A stretch of 17,226 nt of DNA from Akkermansia muciniphila. GTDB taxonomy: Bacteria > Verrucomicrobiota > Verrucomicrobiia > Verrucomicrobiales > Akkermansiaceae. Below the pieces are notes generated by a model. The model did no database searches and was not told the origin of the DNA. It worked only from the letters and a program-made list of their open reading frames with translations. Shown piece by piece: positions 1 through 7,182 of this stretch (positions within the stretch are counted from its first letter, which is position 1; each line of letters starts with the position of its first letter). The stretch is taken from NCBI GenBank assembly GCA_004557455.1, contig SFDX01000039.1:1-17226 (forward strand), in the 5' to 3' direction. The position numbers and the translations under genes are program-made.

Positions 1-1
1 C

Positions 2-463
2 TTCGCCCTGAACGAGGACGCGAGCACCTGTGTGCAGCCTCTGTTCAACATGAGCTTCAGCCACACCTCGCTGGACAGCGCGACGGAGGGCGGCACGGCA
101 GACACCCGTCTGACCACGGACTCAGCTTCCCTCACCCAATTCTCCCTCGGCCTCGGCGGTCGACTGCAGAGCGTCGTGGGTGAAAACGAGTACAACCGCG
201 CCTCGATCTTCGAGGCCCGCGCCCTGCTCAAGCTGGACCTCGGGGACCGCTACAACAAGCTGAACACCGCCCTCGCGGCCCTTCCGACCGCCACGGTCAC
301 CACCCGCAGCAACGAGAAGGGCGTCATCGGTGCCGAGGTAGGTGCCACCCTGACCATCCCGATCTCGCAGGATGCCGGCTCCATCTTCTTCGATGTGAAC
401 GCCGACTTCAATGCCGACCAGACGGGCGTGAACGGCTCCGTCGGTTACCGCGTGAACTTCTAA
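2..463 (+). CDS. Autotransporter/outer-membrane beta-barrel protein, 3' end (partial)
   Basis: The reading frame is open from base 2 of the window to the stop at 461-463, so only the last 153 residues are seen and the start lies upstream. The sequence alternates polar and hydrophobic residues in short strands (for example FSLGLGGRL, SIFEARALLKLDLGD, GAEVGATLTIPIS, SIFFDVNADF) and ends in GSVGYRVNF, with the terminal Phe and alternating pattern typical of a signal recognised by the BAM complex. The FEARALLKLDLGD stretch resembles the C-terminal barrel of type V autotransporters. The inferred role is a translocator or barrel domain in the outer membrane; the passenger is outside the window, so no function can be given. 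The porin at 11139 ends in the very similar GVRVNF. Confident about an outer-membrane barrel, less about autotransporter versus other barrel class. Confidence 0.8.
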   Translation, partial: FALNEDASTCVQPLFNMSFSHTSLDSATEGGTADTRLTTDSASLTQFSLGLGGRLQSVVGENEYNRASIFEARALLKLDLGDRYNKLNTALAALPTATVTTRSNEKGVIGAEVGATLTIPISQDAGSIFFDVNADFNADQTGVNGSVGYRVNF

Positions 464-484
464 CCCAAAACTCCCCTCTACCCC

Positions 485-520
485 AAAGGGCCTGCCGCAC
501 ACACCGCGGCAGGCCTTTTT
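485..520 (+). terminator. Rho-independent terminator of the barrel gene
   Basis: A perfect 10-bp stem (489-498 with 506-515, ggcctgccgc / gcggcaggcc) with a 7-nt loop is followed by five T at 516-520. The A residues before the stem pair with the T tract, so it might also work on the other strand, but no minus-strand gene ends here. It lies 22 bases after the stop codon at 463. Confidence 0.92.
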
Positions 521-568
521 CAGACCGTGGATAAGCAGAGCAGTGCAGAAGGAATGAGAAATTACCTA

Positions 569-653
569 CCGCTGATTTGATAGAGCGCGAGAAGATGCTG
601 ACCGCGGGATGGAATCACTCGCTTCCTATCCCTCCGGTGGTGCGACGTCTCCC
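569..653. repeat. Small dispersed imperfect-palindromic repeat, copy 1
   Basis: The left arm (569-613, ccgctgatttgatagagcgc and onward through ctgaccgcgg) matches arms at 3297, 3487 (reverse), 10920-10985 (reverse) and 16868. The right half (about 614-653) matches the same unit in reverse orientation, notably the tcc..taycc..ccgg.g.t.gtctccc pattern also seen at 3530-3564 and 10965-10994. The copy is therefore an inverted arrangement in the gap between the terminator and the next promoter. No coding capacity is seen. Confidence 0.6.
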
Positions 654-682
654 TCTCGGGGGGTGTATGGCTCATTTCCTGC

Positions 683-711
683 TTGATTTCGGGGCGTAAA
701 AGCGGTAGAAT
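683..711 (+). promoter_or_regulatory. Sigma70-type promoter for the S6-like protease gene
   Basis: TTGATT (683-688), a 17-bp spacer and TAGAAT (706-711) are seen. Only 8 bases (gcaggggt) separate the -10 box from the ATG at 720, so transcription would start at or next to the start codon, giving a leaderless or nearly leaderless mRNA. The gggg tract ends one base before the ATG, too close for normal Shine-Dalgarno use. Confidence 0.6.
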
Positions 712-719
712 GCAGGGGT

Positions 720-3290
720 ATGCGGCTTTCTTACCTAGCGGCTTGTTTGGCGGCCATGTTGTCTCCTCTTCAGGCGTCCATTATGAATGGTGGGCTTGAG
801 GATTTGCAGAATTATATCGACTTGGCTTACAATATGGGGAGTTTTCAGCCGGGGACGGTGCTGACTTTTCAGTATAATGGGGCCTTCGGTAAGGGTACGG
901 TAAAGGCGCCGGTGGCGGACTTCGGCTTTGCGTCAGATTTCAGTGCCTGCAGCCTGATCGATACGCAACTGGTCGCAACGGCGGAGCATATTAGCCAAAC
1001 GGGGGTGACGCGTACCTTCTGCAATAATCTGCCGGATGTGTTCAAGGGACAGGCCTTGCAGTATAAGGTGATTTCGGTTGTAAATAGTTCTAACAGTAGC
1101 ACAAAAGATTACACCGTCGGGCGTCTGAGCAAGGTGGTGACGGATGCAACACCCGTGCACGCTGCTACGGTGGCGGAGGCAAAGGATATCTATGAGCAGG
1201 GGATATTAGTTGCTACCCGTATGGGGTGTGGTGTTCAGCGGATGGTGGATTCAGAAGGGACGATTACCGATGTGTCCGACGGCTGGAAGTACCTGACGGG
1301 CGGCGTGTTCCTGATCAATTCGCAAGACACGTTCGGAAATGGCAGCGTTGAGTATAAGGCGGATACGGATAAAGGGTACTACAATCTCCTGAACCGCTAT
1401 GCGCCCGGGGATGGCATGATGAACCAGACCGTGCAAACCGGCGACAGCGGCTCCGGTTTGCTGGTGTGGAATAACGCAACGCAATCTTATATGCTGATGG
1501 GGGTTGCCTCTTGTCTCTTGAAGACTTCCGATGGTGCAACGGCCGGCAGTGGGTTCAGCTATGATGCCTCTCTGACCGAGCAGCAGATGACTGCCTACAC
1601 GGACAGCTTTACGTTGGAGGGCAATATAACGTGGGCAGCGGATGGCAAGCTGATGCAGGGGGAGACAAAGGTCGGGACGACAACGGGCTTGGCTGAGGGT
1701 ACGAAGGCGTGGGCGGATATTAACGTCGACGCAAATGCTTGGTATGCGTGGAAGGCGAATGACTACTTGGCTGCTACGAGAGAGGAACTGGCTGCTACTC
1801 AGGATGTGAAGTTTGTCTCAACGCTTGATCGGTCGATTGTGCTGACGGGGGATGTGGACATGGGTATCGGCCGCGTGATTCTCAGCGGAACCGGGGTAAC
1901 GTATACCATCAGTGGGGATTATTCCTTGGAGAGTTCCGACCATAAGGTCTCCTTGGAGAGTGCCGGCTATGAGGTCGAAGACGGCTGTACGCTGATCACC
2001 ACCTTGACGGGGGCTCTCGGGCGGGAATGGCGCAAGGTGGGGGCCGGCGACTGGCACATTCAGGGCACGGGGAATAACAATGCCTGCCTGAACATCGGCG
2101 GCAGCGGGAAGACGTATTTAGAGCGAACCGACGGCTATGCGGCCTACAAGGTGCTGATCAACGGCGGCACGACCTTGGTGCTCGGCGAGGAGAATCAGGT
2201 GGCCAAGGACATCACCTTCGGTAACGGCGGCGGCACGCTGGACCTGAACGGGAACGGCTTGATTGTCGGTGGCGATTTGAGTGTTAAGGCGTTTACGCAG
2301 GAGGCTCTCATCACCAACACGGCCGATACTGTGTCGACGCTGAGTTATACTTCCTCGGCGAACAGCCTGTTTCTCGGTAGCCTGAACGGAAACCTGGCCG
2401 TGGAGCACAGCGGCAGTGGGACACTGTCTCTTGCAGGTACGGATAATAAAGTAAACAGCCTGACGGTCAACGGGGGAAGTGTGCAGCTGGTGGGCAGTAT
2501 GGCCAACGCCGCCGTACTGAAGGGAAATGCCGTGCTCATCAAGGCAGATGAGCGTGCCGGGTATGCAGCCACGGTGATGCAGGCGCAGACGGTGACCGTG
2601 AAGGATGGGGCCAGCCTGCAAATCGGCGACTACGCTGTGTTGACGGCCGGTAGCATTACATTGGAGGGCAGTGCCTCCATTCAAACAAACGGTAATCTCG
2701 TGAAAAAAGCCGCCGTGACCACCGGTACGGCCGGGTTGACTCTCAAGGTAGCCTCCCCCACCAAGCTTCTGCTCGGCAGTACCGAGCAGAGCACTGAGAC
2801 AAATACCGGAACGCTGACCGATGTGATCATGACCAATGATGCCCTGATCGGCACTTCGTCCTATGCGAAGGCATCCCACATCGCCATCGATACAGACGGT
2901 TCCCTGACTATCTCGAACCTGGCTTTCGAGAATGGATGCACCGTCGCGACGGCTGGCACGGTTCTCATTATCCCGCGCGCGGAACAACTTACTCTGAGCA
3001 AGAACAACACCGTCTGCACACTGGATCTCGGCGACTTGTCCCTCTCGGCAGGTAGCATTACCCTGAAGCTGGATGTATTGGACAGCCTCAAGGGTATCGA
3101 GGTGGGTAACGAGATTACCATACAACTGAAGAGCAGTATGACCGCCGGACATTGGAGCATCGACCACTTCGGCAACATCTACTCAGCCTCCGGAACGGGC
3201 GCGATCACCTTCACCGTACCGGAACCCTCCACTCTCTTCTGGTTGATATTTCCTGCCCTCGCCCTCCGCCGTCGCCGCAGATGCAGGTAA
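720..3290 (+). CDS. Secreted S6-like serine protease with beta-rich passenger and PEP-CTERM sorting tail
   Basis: 856 residues. Residues 1-19 form a signal peptide (MRLSYLAACLAAMLSPLQA). Residues about 25-270 resemble the protease domain of S6 peptidases (IgA protease/SPATE): a YIDLAYNMGSFQPG stretch near the N-terminus, LVATAEH with His90, DYTVGRLSKVVTDATPV with Asp130, and TGDSGSGLLVW with Ser243, in the order and rough spacing of that family's triad. Residues about 290-830 are repetitive, Gly/Thr/Ser/Asn-rich short strands like an autotransporter beta-helix. The last 24 residues are VPEPSTLFWLIFPALAL followed by an Arg-rich end, a PEP-CTERM exosortase signal in place of the barrel that SPATEs use for export. 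Inferred role: a cell-surface or matrix-bound protease. Substrate unknown. The 5' half has more T-rich codons than neighbours. PEP-CTERM tail is very secure; protease activity is inference. Four Cys (77, 101, 170, 265) lie in the protease part. Confidence 0.82.
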   Translation: MRLSYLAACLAAMLSPLQASIMNGGLEDLQNYIDLAYNMGSFQPGTVLTFQYNGAFGKGTVKAPVADFGFASDFSACSLIDTQLVATAEHISQTGVTRTFCNNLPDVFKGQALQYKVISVVNSSNSSTKDYTVGRLSKVVTDATPVHAATVAEAKDIYEQGILVATRMGCGVQRMVDSEGTITDVSDGWKYLTGGVFLINSQDTFGNGSVEYKADTDKGYYNLLNRYAPGDGMMNQTVQTGDSGSGLLVWNNATQSYMLMGVASCLLKTSDGATAGSGFSYDASLTEQQMTAYTDSFTLEGNITWAADGKLMQGETKVGTTTGLAEGTKAWADINVDANAWYAWKANDYLAATREELAATQDVKFVSTLDRSIVLTGDVDMGIGRVILSGTGVTYTISGDYSLESSDHKVSLESAGYEVEDGCTLITTLTGALGREWRKVGAGDWHIQGTGNNNACLNIGGSGKTYLERTDGYAAYKVLINGGTTLVLGEENQVAKDITFGNGGGTLDLNGNGLIVGGDLSVKAFTQEALITNTADTVSTLSYTSSANSLFLGSLNGNLAVEHSGSGTLSLAGTDNKVNSLTVNGGSVQLVGSMANAAVLKGNAVLIKADERAGYAATVMQAQTVTVKDGASLQIGDYAVLTAGSITLEGSASIQTNGNLVKKAAVTTGTAGLTLKVASPTKLLLGSTEQSTETNTGTLTDVIMTNDALIGTSSYAKASHIAIDTDGSLTISNLAFENGCTVATAGTVLIIPRAEQLTLSKNNTVCTLDLGDLSLSAGSITLKLDVLDSLKGIEVGNEITIQLKSSMTAGHWSIDHFGNIYSASGTGAITFTVPEPSTLFWLIFPALALRRRRRCR

Positions 3291-3296
3291 GCTCAA

Positions 3297-3358
3297 GCCG
3301 CTGTTTTGACAGGGCGCGAGAGATGAATGACTGCGGAATAAAGGGAATTTTCGGAAAC
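3297..3358 (+). repeat. Small dispersed repeat, copy 2 (left arm of an inverted pair)
   Basis: Contains gccgctgttttgacagggcg, then cgagagatgaatgactgcgg, then aataaagggaattttcggaaa. The reverse complement of 3487-3564 carries the same elements (cgagagtgtctgaccgcgg, aatgaaaggaatttccgg), so the two arms face each other across about 128 bases with no gene. It begins directly after the stop codon of the protease gene. Confidence 0.7.
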
Positions 3359-3486
3359 CTGTATGTCATGCTGCTCTTAGGCAAGACGTCGGAGCCTGTT
3401 CACAGAAGGCAACTTTATATTCTATCAAACAATCAAGGGAGCTGCTACCCCGCCGGCATGCAGTCTGCGTCCAGCTCGGCATATCA
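3359..3486. other. Spacer between the two inverted repeat arms, no gene recognised
   Basis: Together with its flanking arms this makes a gene-free stretch of about 360 bases (3291-3652). A 141-codon frame (3152-3577) crosses it but is dominated by repeat sequence and overlaps the real end of the protease gene, so it is not called. No terminator with a T tract and no RNA gene was recognised in it. Confidence 0.5.
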
Positions 3487-3564
3487 CCGGCTCTCCGGAA
3501 ATTCCTTTCATTCCGCGGTCAGACACTCTCGGTTCCGACTACCGCAGCGCTGTGTAGTCTCCCC
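3487..3564 (-). repeat. Small dispersed repeat, copy 3 (right arm, reverse orientation)
   Basis: On the minus strand it reads ggggagactacacagcgctg, cggtagtcggaaccgagagt, gtctgaccgcggaatgaaag, gaatttccgg. This aligns with the plus-strand arm at 3297-3358, and with the minus strand of 10920-10994 (gtggtagcaggatgcgagca, gactgcggaatgaaggg, attttccgg). It and copy 2 may be the ends of one MITE-like element of about 270 bp. Confidence 0.7.
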
Positions 3565-3616
3565 GTCCAATCCGTAATCATTCGTGGCCCCCGAAACCGG
3601 CGAGGTGGGTTTGAGC

Positions 3617-3645
3617 TTGCGCGGGGGGAGGAGCTATGCTATACT
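3617..3645 (+). promoter_or_regulatory. Promoter with extended -10 for the first paralogue
   Basis: TTGCGC (3617-3622), 17-bp spacer, TATACT (3640-3645) preceded by TGC (extended -10). Seven bases (gggggcg) separate the -10 box from the ATG at 3653, so the transcript should begin at the start codon. The layout is nearly identical to that of ahcY (TAGACT ggggcgt ATG). This also argues for ATG 3653 over the GTG at 3584 that lies upstream of the promoter. Confidence 0.65.
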
Positions 3646-3652
3646 GGGGGCG

Positions 3653-4618
3653 ATGGGAGACAGTGTTTACAAGAACCCCGGATGGCCGGATGCCGAGTGG
3701 GATGTGTCCGGCGCGTTCGTCAACGACCGCGAGCTAATCGCCTTCTACGACTTCTGCAAGCTGCTGCTGGGCTATGAGCCCTTCCGGATTGTACACGGCG
3801 CGCCGCTGTGTGTGTGGAACAGCGGTCGCGTGCTCAAGCACCTGCTGCGCGATGCCGAGGAAATCCGCACCGCCGGCTTGGCCTACGAGCAGCGCGGCAT
3901 TGCCATGTACCTGACCTTCACCAACCTGTTGTTGCAGGAGAAAGATCTGAACGACAAATTGGGCGAGGCCCTGCTGATCTTCTGCACGAATCACAACCCC
4001 GGCAAGCGCAACGCTGTCATCGCCGCCAGCGATGTACTGCGCGACCATGTGCGCCGCAATTACCCGGACCTGCGGCTCGTCTCTTCCATCCTCAAAATCA
4101 CCAACGAGCACGGACGCGGCAAGGAAGAGGTCTACCGTCGACTGGCAGAAGAATATGATGAAGTGATGGTGCACCCCGACGACGTTCTCAATTATCCCCT
4201 GCTGGAGAAACTGGAGGACAAGGAACGCTACATCCTTCTGATTAACGAATACTGCGTGCGGCAGTGTCCCATCCGCCACCTGCACTACGCCGCCCTCTCC
4301 CGCCAGGCCAAGGACTTCCTGAATGCGGACAACGATGAGTTCGACAAACGGCAGGCGAGCAACGGCTGCCGCAGCCTGTACACCCTGCTCACGGATGCCA
4401 AACACGGCGTACTCGCCCTCAACACGCCGGAGATTCAACGCCTGCGCGACATGGGCTTCCGCCACTTCAAGCTGCAAGGGCGCGGCCACGCCAACGCCTC
4501 CGGCATCCTCTTCGACCTCATCCGCCTGGCATGGCGCAACGACGGCCCGGACGAGAACGCCATGCACGCCCTCGGTCACCGCTTCTGGGAATCTCTTTTA
4601 CCTGACGAAACAGCATGA
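3653..4618 (+). CDS. Uncharacterised protein with Cys-x3-Cys-Pro-x-Arg motif, U32-like (paralogue A)
   Basis: 321 residues from ATG 3653; a longer in-frame GTG at 3584 is rejected because the promoter lies between them. No signal peptide or membrane segment, so likely cytoplasmic. Visible features: WPDAEWDVSGAF (residues 11-22), PLCVW (51-55), YLTFTN (86-91), then VHPDDVLNY (173-181), LLINEYCVRQCPIRHLHY (195-212; Cys201, Cys205, Pro206, Arg208, His211), and GFRHFKLQGRG (268-278) near the C-terminus. The FKLQGR step and the NE-C-x3-CP segment recall TIM-barrel U32 peptidase-family proteins, which bind Fe-S clusters or act in RNA/cofactor hydroxylation, but the similarity is distant and the activity cannot be named. 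It overlaps the next gene by ATGA and shares domain order with it, so the two are paralogues and probably one operon and perhaps one complex. Confidence 0.75.
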   Translation: MGDSVYKNPGWPDAEWDVSGAFVNDRELIAFYDFCKLLLGYEPFRIVHGAPLCVWNSGRVLKHLLRDAEEIRTAGLAYEQRGIAMYLTFTNLLLQEKDLNDKLGEALLIFCTNHNPGKRNAVIAASDVLRDHVRRNYPDLRLVSSILKITNEHGRGKEEVYRRLAEEYDEVMVHPDDVLNYPLLEKLEDKERYILLINEYCVRQCPIRHLHYAALSRQAKDFLNADNDEFDKRQASNGCRSLYTLLTDAKHGVLALNTPEIQRLRDMGFRHFKLQGRGHANASGILFDLIRLAWRNDGPDENAMHALGHRFWESLLPDETA

Positions 4619-5661
4619 GCAACGCCCCCACCATCAGCAATGAAGAGGCCATCCGCAACCTCCGCTACTTGGTTGACGACTTTCTGCCGGAGGCCCGTTG
4701 GACACTCGGCGGGGCCTTCCGTTTCGACACCTCACTGCAGACCATCGCGCGCTTTCTGGAGGACTACTTAGGCGTGCGCCGCGTGGCAGAGGTAGCAGGC
4801 AGCGTGCCCTGCCTGTGGAGCCTGGATTGGTTCGTGCAGCGGCGTCCCCTGCCCCTGCAACGCTACGCCGAGCTGCTGGAGGCCTACGCCAAGCAAACCC
4901 GCGGTGTGGTGCTGGTATTTGACAATCCCTTCATTACCCCGGAGATGCTGGAGGACGCCTACGCCAACCGCTTGGTGCAGGAGCTGTATGACCGCGACCG
5001 CGTGCGACTGAACGCCGTGTGCGTAGCAAGCGACTGCTTGGCGGAGCACATCCGCAGCCGCTGGCCCAAGCTACCCCTCCGCTGCCACCACAACCGCGCC
5101 GTGACGGCACAGGGCCGCCGCTCTGCATCCATGTATAACAAATGGCTGACGCAGTACGCCCTCGTTAATCTGCATCCCACAGACGCCGCACGCCCGTCTT
5201 TGTACAGCGGCATCACCGAGCTCGGCAAGTGCACCGCCGTACTGAACGATGCCTGCCTGCGCACGTGTCCCGTGCGACGCGAGCACCTGCAACTGCTGGC
5301 AACCATGCGACAGCACCCCTACGACGTCACCCTCATGCAGCGGCGCGCTGATTTGTTAGCCCGCGCCGGCTGTGAGAAGATACACCCCGAGGAGCTGAAA
5401 CAGAAGGCCGTCTGCGCCCTGACCCGCAATGAAGCGAAAGCCCTGTACGCCGCAGGTTGTCGCCGCTTCATCATCCAAGCCCACCAGTTCCGCAACGAGA
5501 TGACCTTCCTGTGGGACATCTTCACCTGCCTGTTCCCGCCCACACCGGAGCTGAGCAACCGCTGCGCGCTCATTGCTTCCTCCGCCATGGCTGAGTTCGG
5601 CAAGGCGCAGTACCGCCTCAGCAGCGGGCTGGGCAAGTTCTCCTTCAGCAACGCAGAGTGA
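4615..5661 (+). CDS. Uncharacterised protein, diverged paralogue of the preceding gene (paralogue B)
   Basis: 348 residues. Start ATG 4615 overlaps the stop of the preceding gene (ATGA), implying translational coupling. It aligns by eye with its neighbour: LPEARWTLGGAF (24-35) with WPDAEWDVSGAF, VPCLW (64-68) with PLCVW, VNLHPTD (184-190) with VMVHPDD, VLNDACLRTCPVRREHL (209-225; Cys214, Cys218, Pro219, Arg221, His224) with the LINEYCVRQCPIRHLHY block, and AAGCRRFIIQAHQ (279-291) with MGFRHFKLQGRG. The C-terminal LQGRG segment is not conserved (IIQAH), so this copy may have lost the ligand-binding step or changed partner. No transmembrane segment or signal peptide is seen. It converges on metX with only 8 bases between the stop codons and no terminator between them. 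Function unknown. Confidence 0.75.
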   Translation: MSNAPTISNEEAIRNLRYLVDDFLPEARWTLGGAFRFDTSLQTIARFLEDYLGVRRVAEVAGSVPCLWSLDWFVQRRPLPLQRYAELLEAYAKQTRGVVLVFDNPFITPEMLEDAYANRLVQELYDRDRVRLNAVCVASDCLAEHIRSRWPKLPLRCHHNRAVTAQGRRSASMYNKWLTQYALVNLHPTDAARPSLYSGITELGKCTAVLNDACLRTCPVRREHLQLLATMRQHPYDVTLMQRRADLLARAGCEKIHPEELKQKAVCALTRNEAKALYAAGCRRFIIQAHQFRNEMTFLWDIFTCLFPPTPELSNRCALIASSAMAEFGKAQYRLSSGLGKFSFSNAE

Positions 5662-5669
5662 GCCGCCCC

Positions 5670-6806
5670 TCAATGGCGCGCCAGGCAAGCGGCAATGCCG
5701 GCTTCGTAGAGTTCCGGCTCTAACAGGAAGGAATCGTGTCCCTTCTCCGAGCGGATGCAGGCATAGCCGCAGTCAACGCCGTTCTTCACCATGCAGCGGT
5801 GGAAGTTCGATATATCCCGCGCCTTGAAGCAGCAATCCGTGTTGATGGCAAAGAGCATGAAGGGGATGCCGTGCTGCGCAAAACGCGCGAACACCTCATC
5901 GCGCTTCTTTGTCCCCGTGAAGGTGCATAAATCGAAACCGGACCACATATTGATGATGCGAATGTAACAATTCGCATCAAATCGCAGGGCAAATTTAGTC
6001 CCCTGGTGCAGCATGTAACTCTCCGTGTTTCGGGTGGGGGTGTACCACTCCAGCACACCCTTACGATCACTCACCCCCTTGCGCGCACGCTTCTCCAGTC
6101 CGCGCTGGTAGACGAAAAATTTGTGGCTGATGATGCGCCCCAGAGCCAGCCCACGGTTGGGCGGGTCGTCCTCCGGGTAATCCCCACCGCGATACTTGGG
6201 GTCGATCTCCACGGCAGCGATCTGCTCGAAGCCCGCGAGGCGGTGCTCGATGGTCGGATTGCAGGAAGCCGCAATGATGATAACGCTGCGCACCCGCTCG
6301 GCAAAATGATAGGCCAGCACCAGGGAGATCATCCCGCCCAAGCTCGGCCCCACCACGGCCACTTTATCAATGCCCAGATGGTCCAGCAGCAGCATTTGGG
6401 CGCGCGATTGATCACAGGCATTCACCAGGGGGAAGCGGTTGCCCCAGCGCTTGCCGTCCGGGGCGATGGAGGCGGGCCCGGAGCTACCGTAGCAGCTTCC
6501 CAAAAAGTTAGCACAGATGATGAAATAGCGGTTCGTGTCCAGCGGCTTGCCGGGCCCGATCATGTTATTCCACCAGCCCTCGTAGTTCTCCGGCCGCCAA
6601 TAACGCCCCGCCTCGGGCAGGTCATCATTGTAGCCGTGCGCGTGGTGGCTGCCGGTCAGGGCATGGAAGAGCAGGATGGCGTTGTCCTTCTCCGGCGACA
6701 GGGTGCCGTAGGTCTCATACGCCAGTTGAATGCCGGGCAGGGTTTCACCGTTATCGAAGGTGAAATCGCCGATGCGGAAAATATGGGTGCGGACGGTGCA
6801 GGACAT
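5670..6806 (-). CDS. metX: Homoserine O-acyltransferase (MetX family)
   Basis: 378 residues, the usual MetX length. It transfers an acyl group from acetyl-CoA (or succinyl-CoA) to the hydroxyl of L-homoserine, the first committed step of methionine synthesis, in the cytoplasm. The alpha/beta-hydrolase features are clear: FHALTGSHHAHGY (47-59), WWNNMIGPGKPLDT (78-91), the NFLGSCYGSSGP block (100-111), the nucleophile elbow GPSLGGM with Ser155, Asp324 (INTDCCF) and His357 in EKGHDSFLLE. The TDCCFKA segment is less usual than the DWLFPP of textbook members, but the Asp is kept. Acetyl versus succinyl use cannot be read reliably here. Start ATG at 6806 has no Shine-Dalgarno, being preceded by ctttccacc. 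ahcY and folC lie upstream on the same strand, so the context fits methionine metabolism. MetX rather than a general hydrolase is secure. Confidence 0.93.
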   Translation of the reverse strand: MSCTVRTHIFRIGDFTFDNGETLPGIQLAYETYGTLSPEKDNAILLFHALTGSHHAHGYNDDLPEAGRYWRPENYEGWWNNMIGPGKPLDTNRYFIICANFLGSCYGSSGPASIAPDGKRWGNRFPLVNACDQSRAQMLLLDHLGIDKVAVVGPSLGGMISLVLAYHFAERVRSVIIIAASCNPTIEHRLAGFEQIAAVEIDPKYRGGDYPEDDPPNRGLALGRIISHKFFVYQRGLEKRARKGVSDRKGVLEWYTPTRNTESYMLHQGTKFALRFDANCYIRIINMWSGFDLCTFTGTKKRDEVFARFAQHGIPFMLFAINTDCCFKARDISNFHRCMVKNGVDCGYACIRSEKGHDSFLLEPELYEAGIAACLARH

Positions 6807-6812
6807 GGTGGA

Positions 6813-6841
6813 AAGAAAAGACCGGCGCGGAAACGCCGGTC
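6813..6841 (-). terminator. Terminator hairpin after rpmJ (or leader hairpin of metX)
   Basis: A perfect 8-bp stem, gaccggcg (6820-6827) with cgccggtc (6834-6841), has a 6-nt loop. Read on the minus strand it is followed by ttttcttt, a fair T tract. It ends only 7 bases before the metX start, so either it terminates rpmJ with metX transcribed by partial read-through, or metX has a promoter overlapping it and the hairpin sits in its leader. Confidence 0.75.
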
Positions 6842-6898
6842 CTTATCATAAATCGCTATGACATGCGCACGCGCAGGGCATGCGCGGGAAGAGGGGAA

Positions 6899-7063
6899 TT
6901 ACTTGACACCCTTCTTGCTCAGGCGAGTGCCGGCGGTAGAACCCTGGCGAGCCTTGAACTTAGGATTGCTCTTGCAGATGACATAAAGCGTACCCTTGCG
7001 CTTCACGATCTGGCAGTCAGCGTGGCGGCGCTTCATGGAGGCGAGTGAGGAAAGAACTTTCAT
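6899..7063 (-). CDS. rpmJ: 50S ribosomal protein L36 (bL36)
   Basis: A 54-residue protein on the minus strand from ATG at 7061-7063 to TAA at 6899-6901. It begins MKVLSSLASMKRRHADCQIV, continues KRKGTLYVICKSNPKFKARQ and ends GSTAGTRLSKKGVK. The KVLSSL, RHxDCQ(I/V)VKRKG, LYVICKxNPKFKARQG pattern is that of bL36, the smallest large-subunit protein, which helps assemble 23S rRNA near the L7/L12 stalk base. It lacks the CxxC...C...H zinc site of the classic C+ form, so it is a zinc-independent type. About 13 residues after ARQG are an extension beyond the usual end. It has its own promoter at 7108-7135 and a hairpin terminator downstream. Recognition by motif is secure. Confidence 0.93.
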   Translation of the reverse strand: MKVLSSLASMKRRHADCQIVKRKGTLYVICKSNPKFKARQGSTAGTRLSKKGVK

Positions 7064-7107
7064 GTTGTGTCTTCGTTTTAGGTTAAAATCTGCTGTATCG
7101 GGCGCAT

Positions 7108-7135
7108 ATTATACTCCTTTTCAACCATTTGTAAA
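7108..7135 (-). promoter_or_regulatory. Promoter of rpmJ
   Basis: On the minus strand TTTACA (7130-7135), a 16-bp spacer and a perfect TATAAT (7108-7113) are seen. The transcript would start near 7101 and have a leader of about 38 nt, with only a weak gaag ahead of the start. It lies in the 119-base gap between the folC stop and the rpmJ start, so rpmJ can be expressed independently of folC. Confidence 0.75.
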
Positions 7136-7182
7136 GACAAATTTATGGCAAAGGGGCATTTTTTCGCTGATTTTCGGGCAAT

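Noticed and set aside
526..534. A DnaA-box-like sequence (gtggataag)
   Set aside because: A single near-match with no cluster of boxes; a lone 9-mer means little.
2118..3167. A 349-codon minus-strand frame over the PEP-CTERM protein gene
   Set aside because: It lies within the beta-rich passenger region and has no start signal or recognised domain.
3152..3577. A 141-codon plus-strand frame after the PEP-CTERM gene
   Set aside because: It overlaps the end of a secure gene and consists mostly of dispersed-repeat sequence.
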